A stretch of 64,000 nt of DNA from Chloracidobacterium sp. Lineage in GTDB: Bacteria > Acidobacteriota > Blastocatellia > Pyrinomonadales > Pyrinomonadaceae. The translations under genes and the position numbers were made by a program. The notes under the pieces are model-generated. The model worked only from the letters and a program-made list of their open reading frames with translations, was not told the origin of the DNA and searched no databases. This document shows positions 8,243 to 15,943 of the stretch, in pieces (position 1 is the first letter of the stretch; every line of letters starts with the position of its first letter). The stretch spans positions 1,612,001 through 1,676,000 of the forward strand of contig JADJXP010000002.1 in the NCBI GenBank assembly GCA_016715795.1, written 5' to 3'.

Positions 8243-8741
8243 CCACAAAGGCACGAAGGACACAAAGGATTCTCGGGAGGATTCGGGGTTGAGCGGTCCA
8301 GCGGCAGCTGAAACATTTGAAAAGGTTACGGAAAGGGTTGAGCAGTTGTCTCACCTGGTAATCGGTGCTGCGCTGAAAGTGCACAAAGAACTCGGTCCCG
8401 GGCTGATCGAAAGCGTCTACGAACGGTGCCTTTGCTACGAATTGCAGAAGGCGGGCTTGGTGTATGAAAGGCAAATGGCCGTGCCGGTCGTTTACGACGG
8501 AATGAAGCTCGATGCGGATCTCAGACTGGACATCTGGGTTGAAAAGTCTTTGATAATTGAGGTCAAAGCCGTCGAAGCGACGTTGCCCATCCATCAGGCC
8601 CAGTTGATGACCTATCTCAAACTTACAGGGAATCGACTGGGTCTTCTTATCAATTTCAATGTCCCTCTCCTCAAGAATGGAATAAAGCGAGTCATCCTTT
8701 GATTCTCACTATTTCCTTTGTGCCCTTCGTGCCTTTGTGGT
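8242..8741. mobile_element. Candidate GxxExxY element bounded by 27-bp inverted repeats
   Basis: The left repeat 8242-8268 (ACCACAAAGGCACGAAGG then ACACAAAGG) and the right repeat 8715-8741 are inverted copies of each other with one mismatch in 27. They enclose one complete gene (8289-8702). The element fills exactly the space between the recA stop and the stop of the convergent lipoprotein gene. No transposase is present and no target duplication is evident. Whether the unit moves is an inference from its structure. Confidence 0.55.
8289..8702 (+). CDS. GxxExxY family protein, PD-(D/E)xK nuclease-like
   Basis: 137 residues, the full usual length. It carries the family signature GLIESVYE, preceded by the typical IGAALKVHKELGPG. 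A PD-(D/E)xK-like core is visible: Asp in RLDIWVEKS followed by IIEVKAV. The family is widespread in environmental bacteria and its function is not established to my knowledge; nuclease activity is predicted only from the fold. The start is TTG with a strong GGGAGG 8 nt upstream (8275-8280). It lies alone between two 27-bp inverted repeats directly after recA. Confidence 0.85.
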   Translation: MSGPAAAETFEKVTERVEQLSHLVIGAALKVHKELGPGLIESVYERCLCYELQKAGLVYERQMAVPVVYDGMKLDADLRLDIWVEKSLIIEVKAVEATLPIHQAQLMTYLKLTGNRLGLLINFNVPLLKNGIKRVIL

Positions 8742-8749
8742 GAATATCT

Positions 8750-9163
8750 TTACGGATTCCCGCCGAGTTTGCGGTTGCTTTTCATCATTGGCGGAGTTCC
8801 GTTCACCGGCGGTTGTGCATTTGCCTGATCGAGCATCTTACGGATCTGCTCCGGCGACGGAATGCCGGGCGTTGGTTTTGCGCCCGGCTTTAGGCCTTTT
8901 TTCAGTTCCGCTTCGCTCGGAATGCCGGGCGTCGACCTAGTGCCCTTTGGCAGCACAAGATTCCCGTTGGTGGGTATGCCCGGAATAGGTGTGCCCGTCA
9001 TTGGTAGCGGTGTCGTCGACAGGCCGGGCGGCATGTTTGCCGGGTCGATCTTGATCTCCTGCGGAGCGATATTGGTGTTGGTCGCAGCGTTATTCGAACC
9101 GCCGCCGCAGGCGACGCAGCCGGTCGCGACCACACACATGAAAAAGATCACTGCTTTCTTCAT
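8750..9163 (-). CDS. Proline-rich lipoprotein of unknown function
   Basis: 137 residues. A type-II signal peptide (MKKAVIFFMCVVATGCVACGGG) is followed by Ser/Asn/Thr-rich sequence. Cys16 or Cys19 could be the lipidated residue. The mature part is low complexity, with spaced repeats of the type (S/K)TPGIPS separated by short charged segments such as EAELKKGLKPG and PEQIRKMLDQ. No known domain is recognised. It converges with recA and the GxxExxY element, its stop lying only 8 bp from the element's right repeat. Confidence 0.7.
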   Translation of the reverse strand: MKKAVIFFMCVVATGCVACGGGSNNAATNTNIAPQEIKIDPANMPPGLSTTPLPMTGTPIPGIPTNGNLVLPKGTRSTPGIPSEAELKKGLKPGAKPTPGIPSPEQIRKMLDQANAQPPVNGTPPMMKSNRKLGGNP

Positions 9164-9292
9164 AGACTTTCACACGATTATAGCCTGCGGCCGAGGTATC
9201 ATCAATCCTGAACGAGACGCTCATTTGACAACCAAAAACCGCTTATTTACACTTACAAATTCGTGTCTGGTCGATGATCGGATGCGTCGCGC

Positions 9293-9368
<76 letters not shown>

Positions 9369-9390
9369 CTTCTCTTTCAGAACGCACGTT

Positions 9391-10164
9391 ATGATTACAA
9401 GCCGCCGCTTGGCATTGATGCTTGGCCTCACCGCCATACTCAGTTCGGTGGGCATCGCTCAGGATGATGAACGCAGCGTCCATGTCGGCATCAAGGCCGG
9501 ATTCTCGGTCCCAAAACTGGTCGGCGGCGGCGATCAAGAGATCACCCGCGATTACAAGTCTCGCATGGCGCCTAACTTCGGCGGCTTTGTGGATGTGGGG
9601 CTAACGCGGAACGCCTCGATACAATTCGAGGTCGATTACGCACCGCAGGGCGGCAAGCGCAACGGCATCCAGCCTGTGACACAGGCGATTCCGGGCCTGC
9701 CTCCACTGCCTGCCGGACAATACTACTTTGCTAATTTTAACAACACCGCAAAGCTGAATTACCTCGAATTCCCGGTGATGCTCAAGTATCGGGTGCGAAA
9801 GGACAAGCCAGTCGGCTGGTACGTCAATGGTGGGCCGTACGTCGGATACCTTCTCAAGGCGAGGACCGTGACAAGCGGCACCAGTCCGCTATACCTCGAT
9901 AACGGCGGCACGATGCCGGTGCCAGGCTTTCCGCCGATCCCATTCGATGCCAAGACCGATGTCACCAACGAACTGAACCGCTGGAATGTTGGCGTTACGG
10001 GTGGAGGCGGCGTGACATTCAAACGGGCCGGTGACAACTACTTCTTCATCGACGCCCGCGCCGCCTACGGCCTGACGACGCTCCAGAAGGACACCGTCAA
10101 CGACGGCAAGAGCCGCACCGGCAACCTCGTCCTCTCATTTGGCTACGCATTCAAGGTCAAATAG
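9391..10164 (+). CDS. PorT-like outer membrane beta-barrel protein
   Basis: 257 residues with an N-terminal signal peptide (LALMLGLTAILSSVGIAQ) and then GIKAGFSVPKL, the usual first strand of outer-membrane beta-barrel domain 2 proteins. Alternating hydrophobic strands run to a C-terminal strand ending in GYAFKVK. KLNYLEFPVMLKYRV and GWYVNGGPYVGYLL are typical of the PorT/OprW-like group. The barrel is expected in the outer membrane; no substrate can be named. It starts 22 bp after the tRNA and may share its transcript. Confidence 0.75.
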   Translation: MITSRRLALMLGLTAILSSVGIAQDDERSVHVGIKAGFSVPKLVGGGDQEITRDYKSRMAPNFGGFVDVGLTRNASIQFEVDYAPQGGKRNGIQPVTQAIPGLPPLPAGQYYFANFNNTAKLNYLEFPVMLKYRVRKDKPVGWYVNGGPYVGYLLKARTVTSGTSPLYLDNGGTMPVPGFPPIPFDAKTDVTNELNRWNVGVTGGGGVTFKRAGDNYFFIDARAAYGLTTLQKDTVNDGKSRTGNLVLSFGYAFKVK

Positions 10165-10323
10165 CCCCTCCATACAGCTTCGGCATCATCTCTTCTGCGT
10201 CTTCTGTTTATCTGCGGCTCAATTCTTTAGATATATGCGGGGAGAGTTTCGCTCGGCCCACACCTGAAGGTGTCTTCCGTTCTCCGTTTTCAGTTATCGA
10301 TTACGTTCCATTATCCTTCCGTT

Positions 10324-11451
10324 ATGGAGCCTCTCGCTAGTTTGATCAGGCCGCGTGGGCTGGATGAGTTTGTGGGGCAATCTCATCTGGTCGGCGATGA
10401 GAAGCCGCTGCGCCTTGCTATCGAGCAGGGCCATGTGTTTTCGTTCCTCCTTTGGGGGCCGCCGGGCACGGGCAAGACGACGCTCGCGCGAATTTACGCG
10501 ACGGCGATAAATGCTGAGTTCTATGAGCTTTCGGCGGTGTCGGCGGGCAAGGAAGACATTCGGCTCATCATTAAAACGCAGTCGGCCGACGGACGGCCTC
10601 GCGTCCTTTTTCTCGACGAGATCCATAGATTTAACAAGGCGCAGCAGGACTTTTTGCTGCCGTTCGTCGAAAGCGGCGAGTTGGTGCTTATCGGCGCAAC
10701 TACCGAGAATCCGAGTTTTGAGGTGATCTCCGCCCTGCTGTCGCGGATGCGAGTGTTCGTACTCAATGAGCTAGGCGACGCTGACATGGCCGCGATCATC
10801 GAACGAACCGGCAAGAAGCTCGACAAAAAAGCAAGGGAATGGCTGATCCAGATGGCAAACGGCGACGCGCGTCAGGCCATCACGATGATCGAGAACACGT
10901 CGGAACTGTACGACACGATCACGGTCGAAACGCTCAAGGAGACTCTCCAGTCCAAGTTCCTTCGTTACGACAAACGCGGCGAGGAGCATTACAACGTCAT
11001 CTCGGCGTTTATCAAATCGATGCGCGCCTCGCAGCCTGATGCGGCCATTTACTATCTCGCCCGCATGATCGAATCGGGCGAAGACCCTAAATTCATCGCC
11101 CGCCGAATGGTCATTTTTGCGTCCGAAGACATCGGCCTCGCCCAGCCGACGGCATTGGTCGTCGCAAACGAAGTGTTCCGTGCGGTCGAGACCATCGGCC
11201 TGCCCGAATGTGTCCTGAATCTCGCCCACGGTGTGGCATATCTGGCCAACGCAGCCAAGGACCGTTCGTCAACGGAAGCGATCGGCAAGGCGATGGATGA
11301 CGCGAAGAAATTCGGCAACCTGCCCGTCCCGATGAAAATACGCAATGCCCCCACGCGTCTGATGAAGGATCTCGGCTACGGCAAGGATGAGGGGAACGAC
11401 CCCGAGAACGACCTGATGCCTGAAAAGCTGCGAGGGCGAAAGTATTTCTAG
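10324..11451 (+). CDS. rarA: Replication-associated recombination protein RarA (MgsA), AAA ATPase
   Basis: 375 residues. It begins PLASLIRPRGLDEFVGQSHL, the standard RarA N-terminus. Walker A GPPGTGKT is at 45-52 and Walker B FLDEIHRFNKAQQDFLLP near residue 95. Sensor-1 ATTENPSFEVISALLSR and the C-terminal tetramerisation region with MARMIESGEDPKFIARR-like sequence are complete. RarA acts at stalled forks. The frame is open to 10270, but the first 18 codons are a TTATCGATTACG-type repeat and family alignment starts at ATG 10324. No clear ribosome-binding site is seen. Confidence 0.95.
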   Translation: MEPLASLIRPRGLDEFVGQSHLVGDEKPLRLAIEQGHVFSFLLWGPPGTGKTTLARIYATAINAEFYELSAVSAGKEDIRLIIKTQSADGRPRVLFLDEIHRFNKAQQDFLLPFVESGELVLIGATTENPSFEVISALLSRMRVFVLNELGDADMAAIIERTGKKLDKKAREWLIQMANGDARQAITMIENTSELYDTITVETLKETLQSKFLRYDKRGEEHYNVISAFIKSMRASQPDAAIYYLARMIESGEDPKFIARRMVIFASEDIGLAQPTALVVANEVFRAVETIGLPECVLNLAHGVAYLANAAKDRSSTEAIGKAMDDAKKFGNLPVPMKIRNAPTRLMKDLGYGKDEGNDPENDLMPEKLRGRKYF

Positions 11452-11527
11452 CTTTTGACCTGTCCTGGATTTATTGCGTACATTTGCTATACTCTGAACA
11501 GAAGATCATTTCGGTCATTGGTCATTT

Positions 11528-12130
11528 ATGAGAGACTCAGATCCGAAGACCCAAACTAAACAGGCAATTCTCGACGCGACGGACAAGCTGCTCGCAAAAT
11601 ACGGCTATAAGAAGATGACGATCGAGGACCTCGCGCTGGCGGTCGGCATCGGCAAGGGCAGCGTTTATCTGCACTTTTCGAGCAAGGAGGAGATCGCGCT
11701 GTCACACATCGACCGCATTATCGACCGTCTAAAATCGAACCTGCGCGAGATCGCCGCCCGGCCCGGCAGGGCCGAGAGTCGCCTCAAAGACATGCTCATC
11801 GAACGGGTGATGTATCGCTTTGACAGCGTACAGCACTATTCGCAGAGTGTGAATGAGCTGCTGTCCGCCGTTAGGCCAAAGCTGCTCGCTCGGCGCAAGG
11901 GGTATTTTGCGGAGGAGGCCCAGATATTCGCCGCCGTTATCGCCGAAGGCCAGCAAGCGGGTACCATCCGCAAGGGCGACCCACGCGATCTGGCGGTCAC
12001 ATTCCTGTCTGCGACAAACGCCCTGTTGCCTTACAGCCTGAGCGTCGTCGAACTGGGCGACCGCGGCGACGTGCTTGACCGAACAACAAAGACCGCCGAC
12101 GTGCTCATCCGCGGCACCAGCCGGAAATGA
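11528..12130 (+). CDS. TetR/AcrR family transcriptional regulator
   Basis: 200 residues. The N-terminal helix-turn-helix is canonical (ILDATDKLLAKYGYKKMT, then DLALAVGIGKGSVYLHFSS, residues about 13-60). The C-terminal ligand-binding half resembles the large YesN/AcrR group with no identifiable ligand. Its last codon overlaps the ATG of a 25-codon membrane ORF (ATGA), so that small product may be translationally coupled. No efflux or enzyme target lies next to it, so the regulon is unknown. Confidence 0.85.
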   Translation: MRDSDPKTQTKQAILDATDKLLAKYGYKKMTIEDLALAVGIGKGSVYLHFSSKEEIALSHIDRIIDRLKSNLREIAARPGRAESRLKDMLIERVMYRFDSVQHYSQSVNELLSAVRPKLLARRKGYFAEEAQIFAAVIAEGQQAGTIRKGDPRDLAVTFLSATNALLPYSLSVVELGDRGDVLDRTTKTADVLIRGTSRK

Positions 12131-12204
12131 AGACGATCGTCATACTCGCCAGATTTGTTGTGATCCTGATCGTGGCCTTGGTGCTATTACGCTTCATTGG
12201 CTAG
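12127..12204 (+). CDS. Candidate single-pass membrane microprotein
   Basis: 25 codons, too short for usual gene calling. The product is one hydrophobic segment (RFVVILIVALVLLRFIG) after a basic start (MKTIVILAR). The ATG overlaps the TetR stop (ATGA), the usual layout for translational coupling. Its TAG at 12202-12204 shares the CTAG with the stop of the convergent gene at 12201. Support is structural only; expression is unproven. Confidence 0.4.
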   Translation: MKTIVILARFVVILIVALVLLRFIG

Positions 12205-12659
12205 CGTTTCCAGTAATTCTTGATCTTTAGATCAAGCATCGGAAAGGCGCAGTACTCGACATTTCGCCCCGTCTCGCGCAATTTTGTGACCATTGGGATC
12301 GCAGCGTCCGCATTCCGAGTGTGGACAATGATCGTCGCTGCTCTCTGAAGGTCAGCTCGCTCGTTGAGGAATTCGCAGATGGCGTAACCGGTGTTGGCAA
12401 AATCGTCGTGATCGTTTGATTCGTAATGATGCGGCAGCAGGTCGTGATCGAGAAAGATCGCGTCGTAGGTGCCGTCGGTAAGCAGCTCCTTTGCCTCTTC
12501 GACGGTCGCCGCTATCTCGATCTCATCGCCCGCAAACCTCTTCTTGAACCATCGATGCCGCCGCTCGTCATCGTCAAGCAGCATAACGCTGATCGGAGCG
12601 CGTTCGGCACTGAGATCGGCGAGCTTTAATTTGATCAGAATACTGCGTATCAGGCCCAT
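12201..12659 (-). CDS. Receiver-like protein, probable cyclic-phosphate-processing REC (cREC) type
   Basis: 152 residues from ATG 12659, which lies just inside a word-type repeat; upstream codons are repeat sequence and not credible protein. SVMLLDDDERRHRWFKKRF resembles the start of a response-regulator receiver fold with the acidic cluster. YDAIFLDHDLLPHHYE provides an Asp-His-Asp motif at the usual phospho-acceptor strand. AATIIVHTRNADAA corresponds to the fourth strand. The HDL variant and lack of an output domain fit the cREC family linked to nucleotide or cyclic-phosphate processing. The function of this copy is unknown. Confidence 0.6.
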   Translation of the reverse strand: MGLIRSILIKLKLADLSAERAPISVMLLDDDERRHRWFKKRFAGDEIEIAATVEEAKELLTDGTYDAIFLDHDLLPHHYESNDHDDFANTGYAICEFLNERADLQRAATIIVHTRNADAAIPMVTKLRETGRNVEYCAFPMLDLKIKNYWKR

Positions 12660-12660
12660 G

Positions 12661-12742
12661 GGATTCCAAATTTCAGATTCCAAATTCCAAATCAATGCTA
12701 TCTTACGAATCTGGAATTTGGAATCTGGCATCTGAAATTTGC
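12661..12742. repeat. Intergenic inverted repeat (GGAATTTGGAATCTG family)
   Basis: GATTCCAAATTTCAGATTCC on the left reads back on the right as GGAATTTGGAATCTG and CATCTGAAATTTG. The arms are degenerate tandem words, folded as an imperfect hairpin between two divergent genes. The TATAAT box of the downstream gene lies 7 bp beyond the repeat. Confidence 0.65.
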
Positions 12743-12748
12743 CGGTGG

Positions 12749-12754
12749 TATAAT
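12749..12754 (+). promoter_or_regulatory. -10 box of the dnaC-like gene
   Basis: A perfect TATAAT 21 bp before the ATG at 12776. No good -35 is seen; the -35 position falls in the repeat 12661-12742, so the repeat may supply or replace that element. Confidence 0.5.
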
Positions 12755-12775
12755 CCAATCTCGTCGGCTGCCCCG

Positions 12776-13564
12776 ATGCCCCAGGAAAAGATACAAAAGA
12801 GAGACTTGAAAGCCGTTCCAACCCGTGTGTTGCCGTCTGACGACTCGCCTGGCTTGACCGATCTCTGTCCAAAATGCGGCGGCACAGGACTCGAGATCGT
12901 ACCCGACAAGGGAGCTCGAATCTGCAGCTGCCGCAAGCTCAAGGCCCAATCGGGGCAATTTGAGCGTGTGGGCCTGCCTAGACGGTACGACAATTATCAT
13001 TTTAACAACTACAAGCCACGGAATGAGTCTCAAACGAACGCACTGATGGCGTCTATCGATCTCGTGAAAAACTTCCCGGTTGACCGCGGACTGCTCCTGA
13101 TGGGCAATGTCGGAGTCGGGAAAACACACCTGGCGGTTTCTATCTTGAAAGGGCTGACGCTCGAACGTGGTGTCGCCTGTCGGTTCTACGACTTTGCAAC
13201 TCTGCTCAAGGAGATCCAGGACTCGTATAACTCAAATACTCATACGTCCGAATTGGGCGTTCTGGCACCGGTCCTTAACGTACCGGTTCTCGTTCTCGAC
13301 GAACTGGGAGCATCGAAGCCCACCGAGTGGGTTCGCGACACGATGGCCCATGTCATCAACACCCGCTACAACGACCGAAGGCTTACGATCTTTACGACCA
13401 ACTATCTTGACCAACGTCCGACCGACCGCGACGAGGTCCTCGAAGACCGCATCGGCACACGACTGCGTTCACGTCTCTATGAGATGTGCAATACGGTCGT
13501 GATGCTGGGTGAGGACTACCGGAAGAACTTTGACCGCGCCGCAGCCCGGCAGAAGAATTCGTAA
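12776..13564 (+). CDS. DnaC/DnaI-like ATPase, probable replicative helicase loader
   Basis: 262 residues. The N-terminal zinc-binding motif has CPKCGG at 31-36 and CSC at 50-52, and is followed by an AAA+ core: Walker A GNVGVGKT at 110-117, Walker B VPVLVLDELGASKPTEW, sensor-1 IFTTNY, Arg finger region RIGTRLRSRLYEMC. This is the layout of DnaI/DnaC loaders rather than IstB, which pairs with an IstA transposase absent here. ATG 12776 fits the promoter; upstream codons are repeat-derived. It faces the deoC gene tail to tail, the stops being adjacent. Confidence 0.85.
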   Translation: MPQEKIQKRDLKAVPTRVLPSDDSPGLTDLCPKCGGTGLEIVPDKGARICSCRKLKAQSGQFERVGLPRRYDNYHFNNYKPRNESQTNALMASIDLVKNFPVDRGLLLMGNVGVGKTHLAVSILKGLTLERGVACRFYDFATLLKEIQDSYNSNTHTSELGVLAPVLNVPVLVLDELGASKPTEWVRDTMAHVINTRYNDRRLTIFTTNYLDQRPTDRDEVLEDRIGTRLRSRLYEMCNTVVMLGEDYRKNFDRAAARQKNS

Positions 13565-14422
13565 TTAGTAACTGCCGGCAACGATCGTCGACCTAACACC
13601 GCTGGCTTCCTGTGCGATCTTCACGCCAACGGATGCACCGATGCGGGTTGCTCCCGCCTCGAACATCGCGCGGGCGTCGTCAATTCCCTTCACGCCGCCT
13701 GATGCCTTGACGCCAAGGGCTTTGCCGACGGTGTGACGCATCAGGGCGACGTCGTTGGCGGTGGCGCCGCCTTTGGCAAAGCCGGTCGAGGTCTTAACAA
13801 AATCCGCACCGGCGTTCTTTGCGGCGAGGCAGGCACGGACCTTTTCTTCGTCGGTGAGCAGCGCGGTCTCTATTATCACCTTACAAAGGATGTGGTTCTC
13901 ATGCGCGGCCTCGACGACGGCCCTAATATCATCCTCGACCGCGCAATCATCGCCTGATTTGAGAGCACCGATATTGATGACCATATCGACCTCAGTGGCT
14001 CCGTTAAAGATCGCCCGCCGGGCCTCATAGGCTTTTACGTCCGGCAGCGTCGCACCGAGCGGGAAACCGATCACCGTGCAGACCGGGACGCCCGAGCCCT
14101 TCAGGAATTCTGCAGCCTGCTTGACCCAGCCAGGATTTACGCACACCGAAGCAAAACCATAGTGAGCCGCCTCATCACACAGTTTCTTGATGTCGGCATA
14201 TGATGCCTCGGGCTTCAATAACGTGTGATCGATCAGCGAAGCCCAATCATGCGCCGTCGCCGTCTCGCCCAAAACGATGCCGATACGCTCGGCACCGGCA
14301 TCGACGATCCGCTCAACGTCGGCACGGCAAAACGTCGGGCAGTATTCCTCACCCGTCAGCTTCGCCAGCACCATATCGGTGATCTGGTCGATCAATTGGT
14401 CATAGTTGCCGCTTCCCTGCAT
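13565..14422 (-). CDS. deoC: Deoxyribose-phosphate aldolase with BMC-type N-terminal helix
   Basis: Class I aldolase that cleaves 2-deoxyribose-5-phosphate to acetaldehyde and glyceraldehyde-3-phosphate. At 285 residues it is some 60 longer than usual. The catalytic residues are intact: Asp146 (EVDMVIN), Schiff-base Lys210 (FVKTSTGF), Lys239 (GVKASGG). Residues 7-23 (YDQLIDQITDMVLAKLT) form an amphipathic helix followed by a linker, as in enzymes packaged into bacterial microcompartments. It overlaps rpiB by 23 bp. DeoC and RpiB together mark the sugar-phosphate-utilising BMC type. No shell gene lies in the window, so encapsulation is inferred. Confidence 0.9.
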   Translation of the reverse strand: MQGSGNYDQLIDQITDMVLAKLTGEEYCPTFCRADVERIVDAGAERIGIVLGETATAHDWASLIDHTLLKPEASYADIKKLCDEAAHYGFASVCVNPGWVKQAAEFLKGSGVPVCTVIGFPLGATLPDVKAYEARRAIFNGATEVDMVINIGALKSGDDCAVEDDIRAVVEAAHENHILCKVIIETALLTDEEKVRACLAAKNAGADFVKTSTGFAKGGATANDVALMRHTVGKALGVKASGGVKGIDDARAMFEAGATRIGASVGVKIAQEASGVRSTIVAGSY

Positions 14423-15209
14423 TACCTAATGTATTGTCTTTCAACAGCCTCGATTTTTCCAACACGCTTTTGTGCCGTTCCTCGGCGAGTTCGGTCGAGA
14501 GAAAGGCTTCGACGATAGTTTTTATTTCTTCGAACGAGTTTTGACCCGCTCCGAGCGTGAGGACATTCGCCCCGTTATGCTCGCGAGAATTCTTGGCTAA
14601 CGCCACCGAATAGCACTGTGCCGCGCGGACGCCGGGCACTTTGTTCGCAGTCATCGCGCTGCCGATCCCAGCCCCGTCGATAATAATGCCGACATCCACC
14701 TGCCTGCCGGCGACCGATTTGGCGACGGCGTGAGCAAAGTCGGGATAATCGACCGCATCTTCATTCTCAGTGCCAAAATCGCGGACATTGAGGCCGAGGT
14801 CGCCGAGAAAGGACTTTAGCTGCTCCTTCGTCTTAAACCCACCATGGTCCGAGCCGATCGCGACCGAGCGGACCTTGACGGCGCTTTGCCGCGCTTCCTT
14901 TCTTATCAGTTCGAGCTTGAGGTCACCGGCCAGGTCGTCGGCAAGCGGGGTGAACTTGGCATTAATGGCGATGCGAACACGCGAGCCGGGTTCGAGGCCG
15001 CGAAGGTCGTCTTCGGTGATCAGCGATTTGGCAGATTCGTCGCGGTCCCATTCGCGGCCGAGCTTTTCCTGGAGCGAATTGACTACGACGTGCTCGACCT
15101 CGCCACTGCTTACTGCCGCTGCCGACTGGCTTTCGCCCTCGGTTGGGACACTCGCGAGCACCTGTCGGACAAGTTCACGAACGCGGTCGCGTGTTTCTTT
15201 ATCGGTCAT
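14400..15209 (-). CDS. rpiB: RpiB/LacAB-type sugar-phosphate isomerase with long N-terminal extension
   Basis: The C-terminal half (from about residue 113) is an RpiB fold: IGSDHGGF at 118-125, DYPDFA, SREHNGANVLTLGA with His211. The position of the catalytic Cys in E. coli RpiB (GxxICGTG) is Asp178 here (GIIIDGAGIG), so chemistry or substrate may differ. The N-terminus has an amphipathic helix (RDRVRELVRQVLASV, 7-21) resembling a BMC encapsulation peptide. A middle module follows with ITEDDLRGLEPGSRVRI and KFTPLADDLA, reminiscent of modules at the front of some BMC enzymes. Start codon ATG 15209. It is co-transcribed with deoC. Confidence 0.82.
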   Translation of the reverse strand: MTDKETRDRVRELVRQVLASVPTEGESQSAAAVSSGEVEHVVVNSLQEKLGREWDRDESAKSLITEDDLRGLEPGSRVRIAINAKFTPLADDLAGDLKLELIRKEARQSAVKVRSVAIGSDHGGFKTKEQLKSFLGDLGLNVRDFGTENEDAVDYPDFAHAVAKSVAGRQVDVGIIIDGAGIGSAMTANKVPGVRAAQCYSVALAKNSREHNGANVLTLGAGQNSFEEIKTIVEAFLSTELAEERHKSVLEKSRLLKDNTLGNAGKRQL

Positions 15210-15276
15210 TATTTGAAATGCGTCTTACATTTGAATATTATTCCAAAAACCGATCCTTTCAAACTGCGAGGTAATA

Positions 15277-15852
15277 ATGGCCACGGAATCGACACAGATG
15301 GCAACGTCAGAGTTCACCAATCCCAATCTTGAACCGCTCTTCACCGAGGAGCAGATACGCGAGCGAATTCACGCCCTTGGTGAGCAGATAACGCGTGATT
15401 ACGCAGGCAAAGACCTCGTTCTGGTGAGCGTTCTAAAGGGCTCGTGCGTCTTTCTCGCCGACCTGATGCGCGTGATCGACCTAAAGCTGACGATCGATTT
15501 CATGTCGATCTCGAGCTACAAGGACCAGATGAGATCGACCGGCGACGTCGAGATCCTGAAGGACCTCAGCAACCCGATCCGCGGCAAGGACGTGCTGGTC
15601 GTCGAGGACATCATTGACACGGGCCTGACGCTCTCGCGCCTGCTCGACATCCTCGGCTCGCGCGGAGCGAACTCGATCAAACTCGCGACATTCCTCGATA
15701 AACCCGAACCGCGGATCAAGAAGGAATTGGTCGTCGATTATACGGGATTCGTCATTCCCAACGAATTCGTGGTCGGGTACGGTCTGGATGCTGCCGGCCG
15801 GTACAGAAACCTGCCGTTCATCGCCGTTGTAAAAAATCCCGCAGAAGCCTGA
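15277..15852 (+). CDS. hpt: Hypoxanthine phosphoribosyltransferase
   Basis: Purine salvage enzyme converting hypoxanthine or guanine and PRPP to IMP or GMP. 191 residues. The PRPP-binding loop is VLVVEDIIDTGLT, the PPi loop VSVLKGSCVFLADL, and the flexible loop includes ISSYKDQMRSTG; EFVVGYGLDAAGRYRNLPF is the usual C-terminal signature. GAGGT lies 6 nt before the ATG. It is divergent from rpiB with only 67 bp between them. Confidence 0.95.
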   Translation: MATESTQMATSEFTNPNLEPLFTEEQIRERIHALGEQITRDYAGKDLVLVSVLKGSCVFLADLMRVIDLKLTIDFMSISSYKDQMRSTGDVEILKDLSNPIRGKDVLVVEDIIDTGLTLSRLLDILGSRGANSIKLATFLDKPEPRIKKELVVDYTGFVIPNEFVVGYGLDAAGRYRNLPFIAVVKNPAEA

Positions 15853-15860
15853 TAGGCGGA

Positions 15861-15889
15861 TTGACCTCGGCAAACCATTTCCGTATAAT
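15861..15889 (+). promoter_or_regulatory. Promoter of rplU-rpmA
   Basis: TTGACC, a 17-nt spacer and a perfect TATAAT (15884-15889). Transcription would start near 15896, giving a leader of about 48 nt before rplU. Confidence 0.8.
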
Positions 15890-15943
15890 CTGTATTTTTC
15901 GATTTCGGCGTCACACCACGCCCGTCGAACGGAGCTAAACACA

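Noticed and set aside
10270..10323. Extended N-terminus of RarA
   Set aside because: The extra 18 codons derive from a TTATCGATTACG-type repeat and lie outside the family alignment.
12776..13564. IstB transposition helper
   Set aside because: No istA or IS ends nearby, and the N-terminal cysteine motif plus sequence layout fit DnaI/DnaC loaders better.
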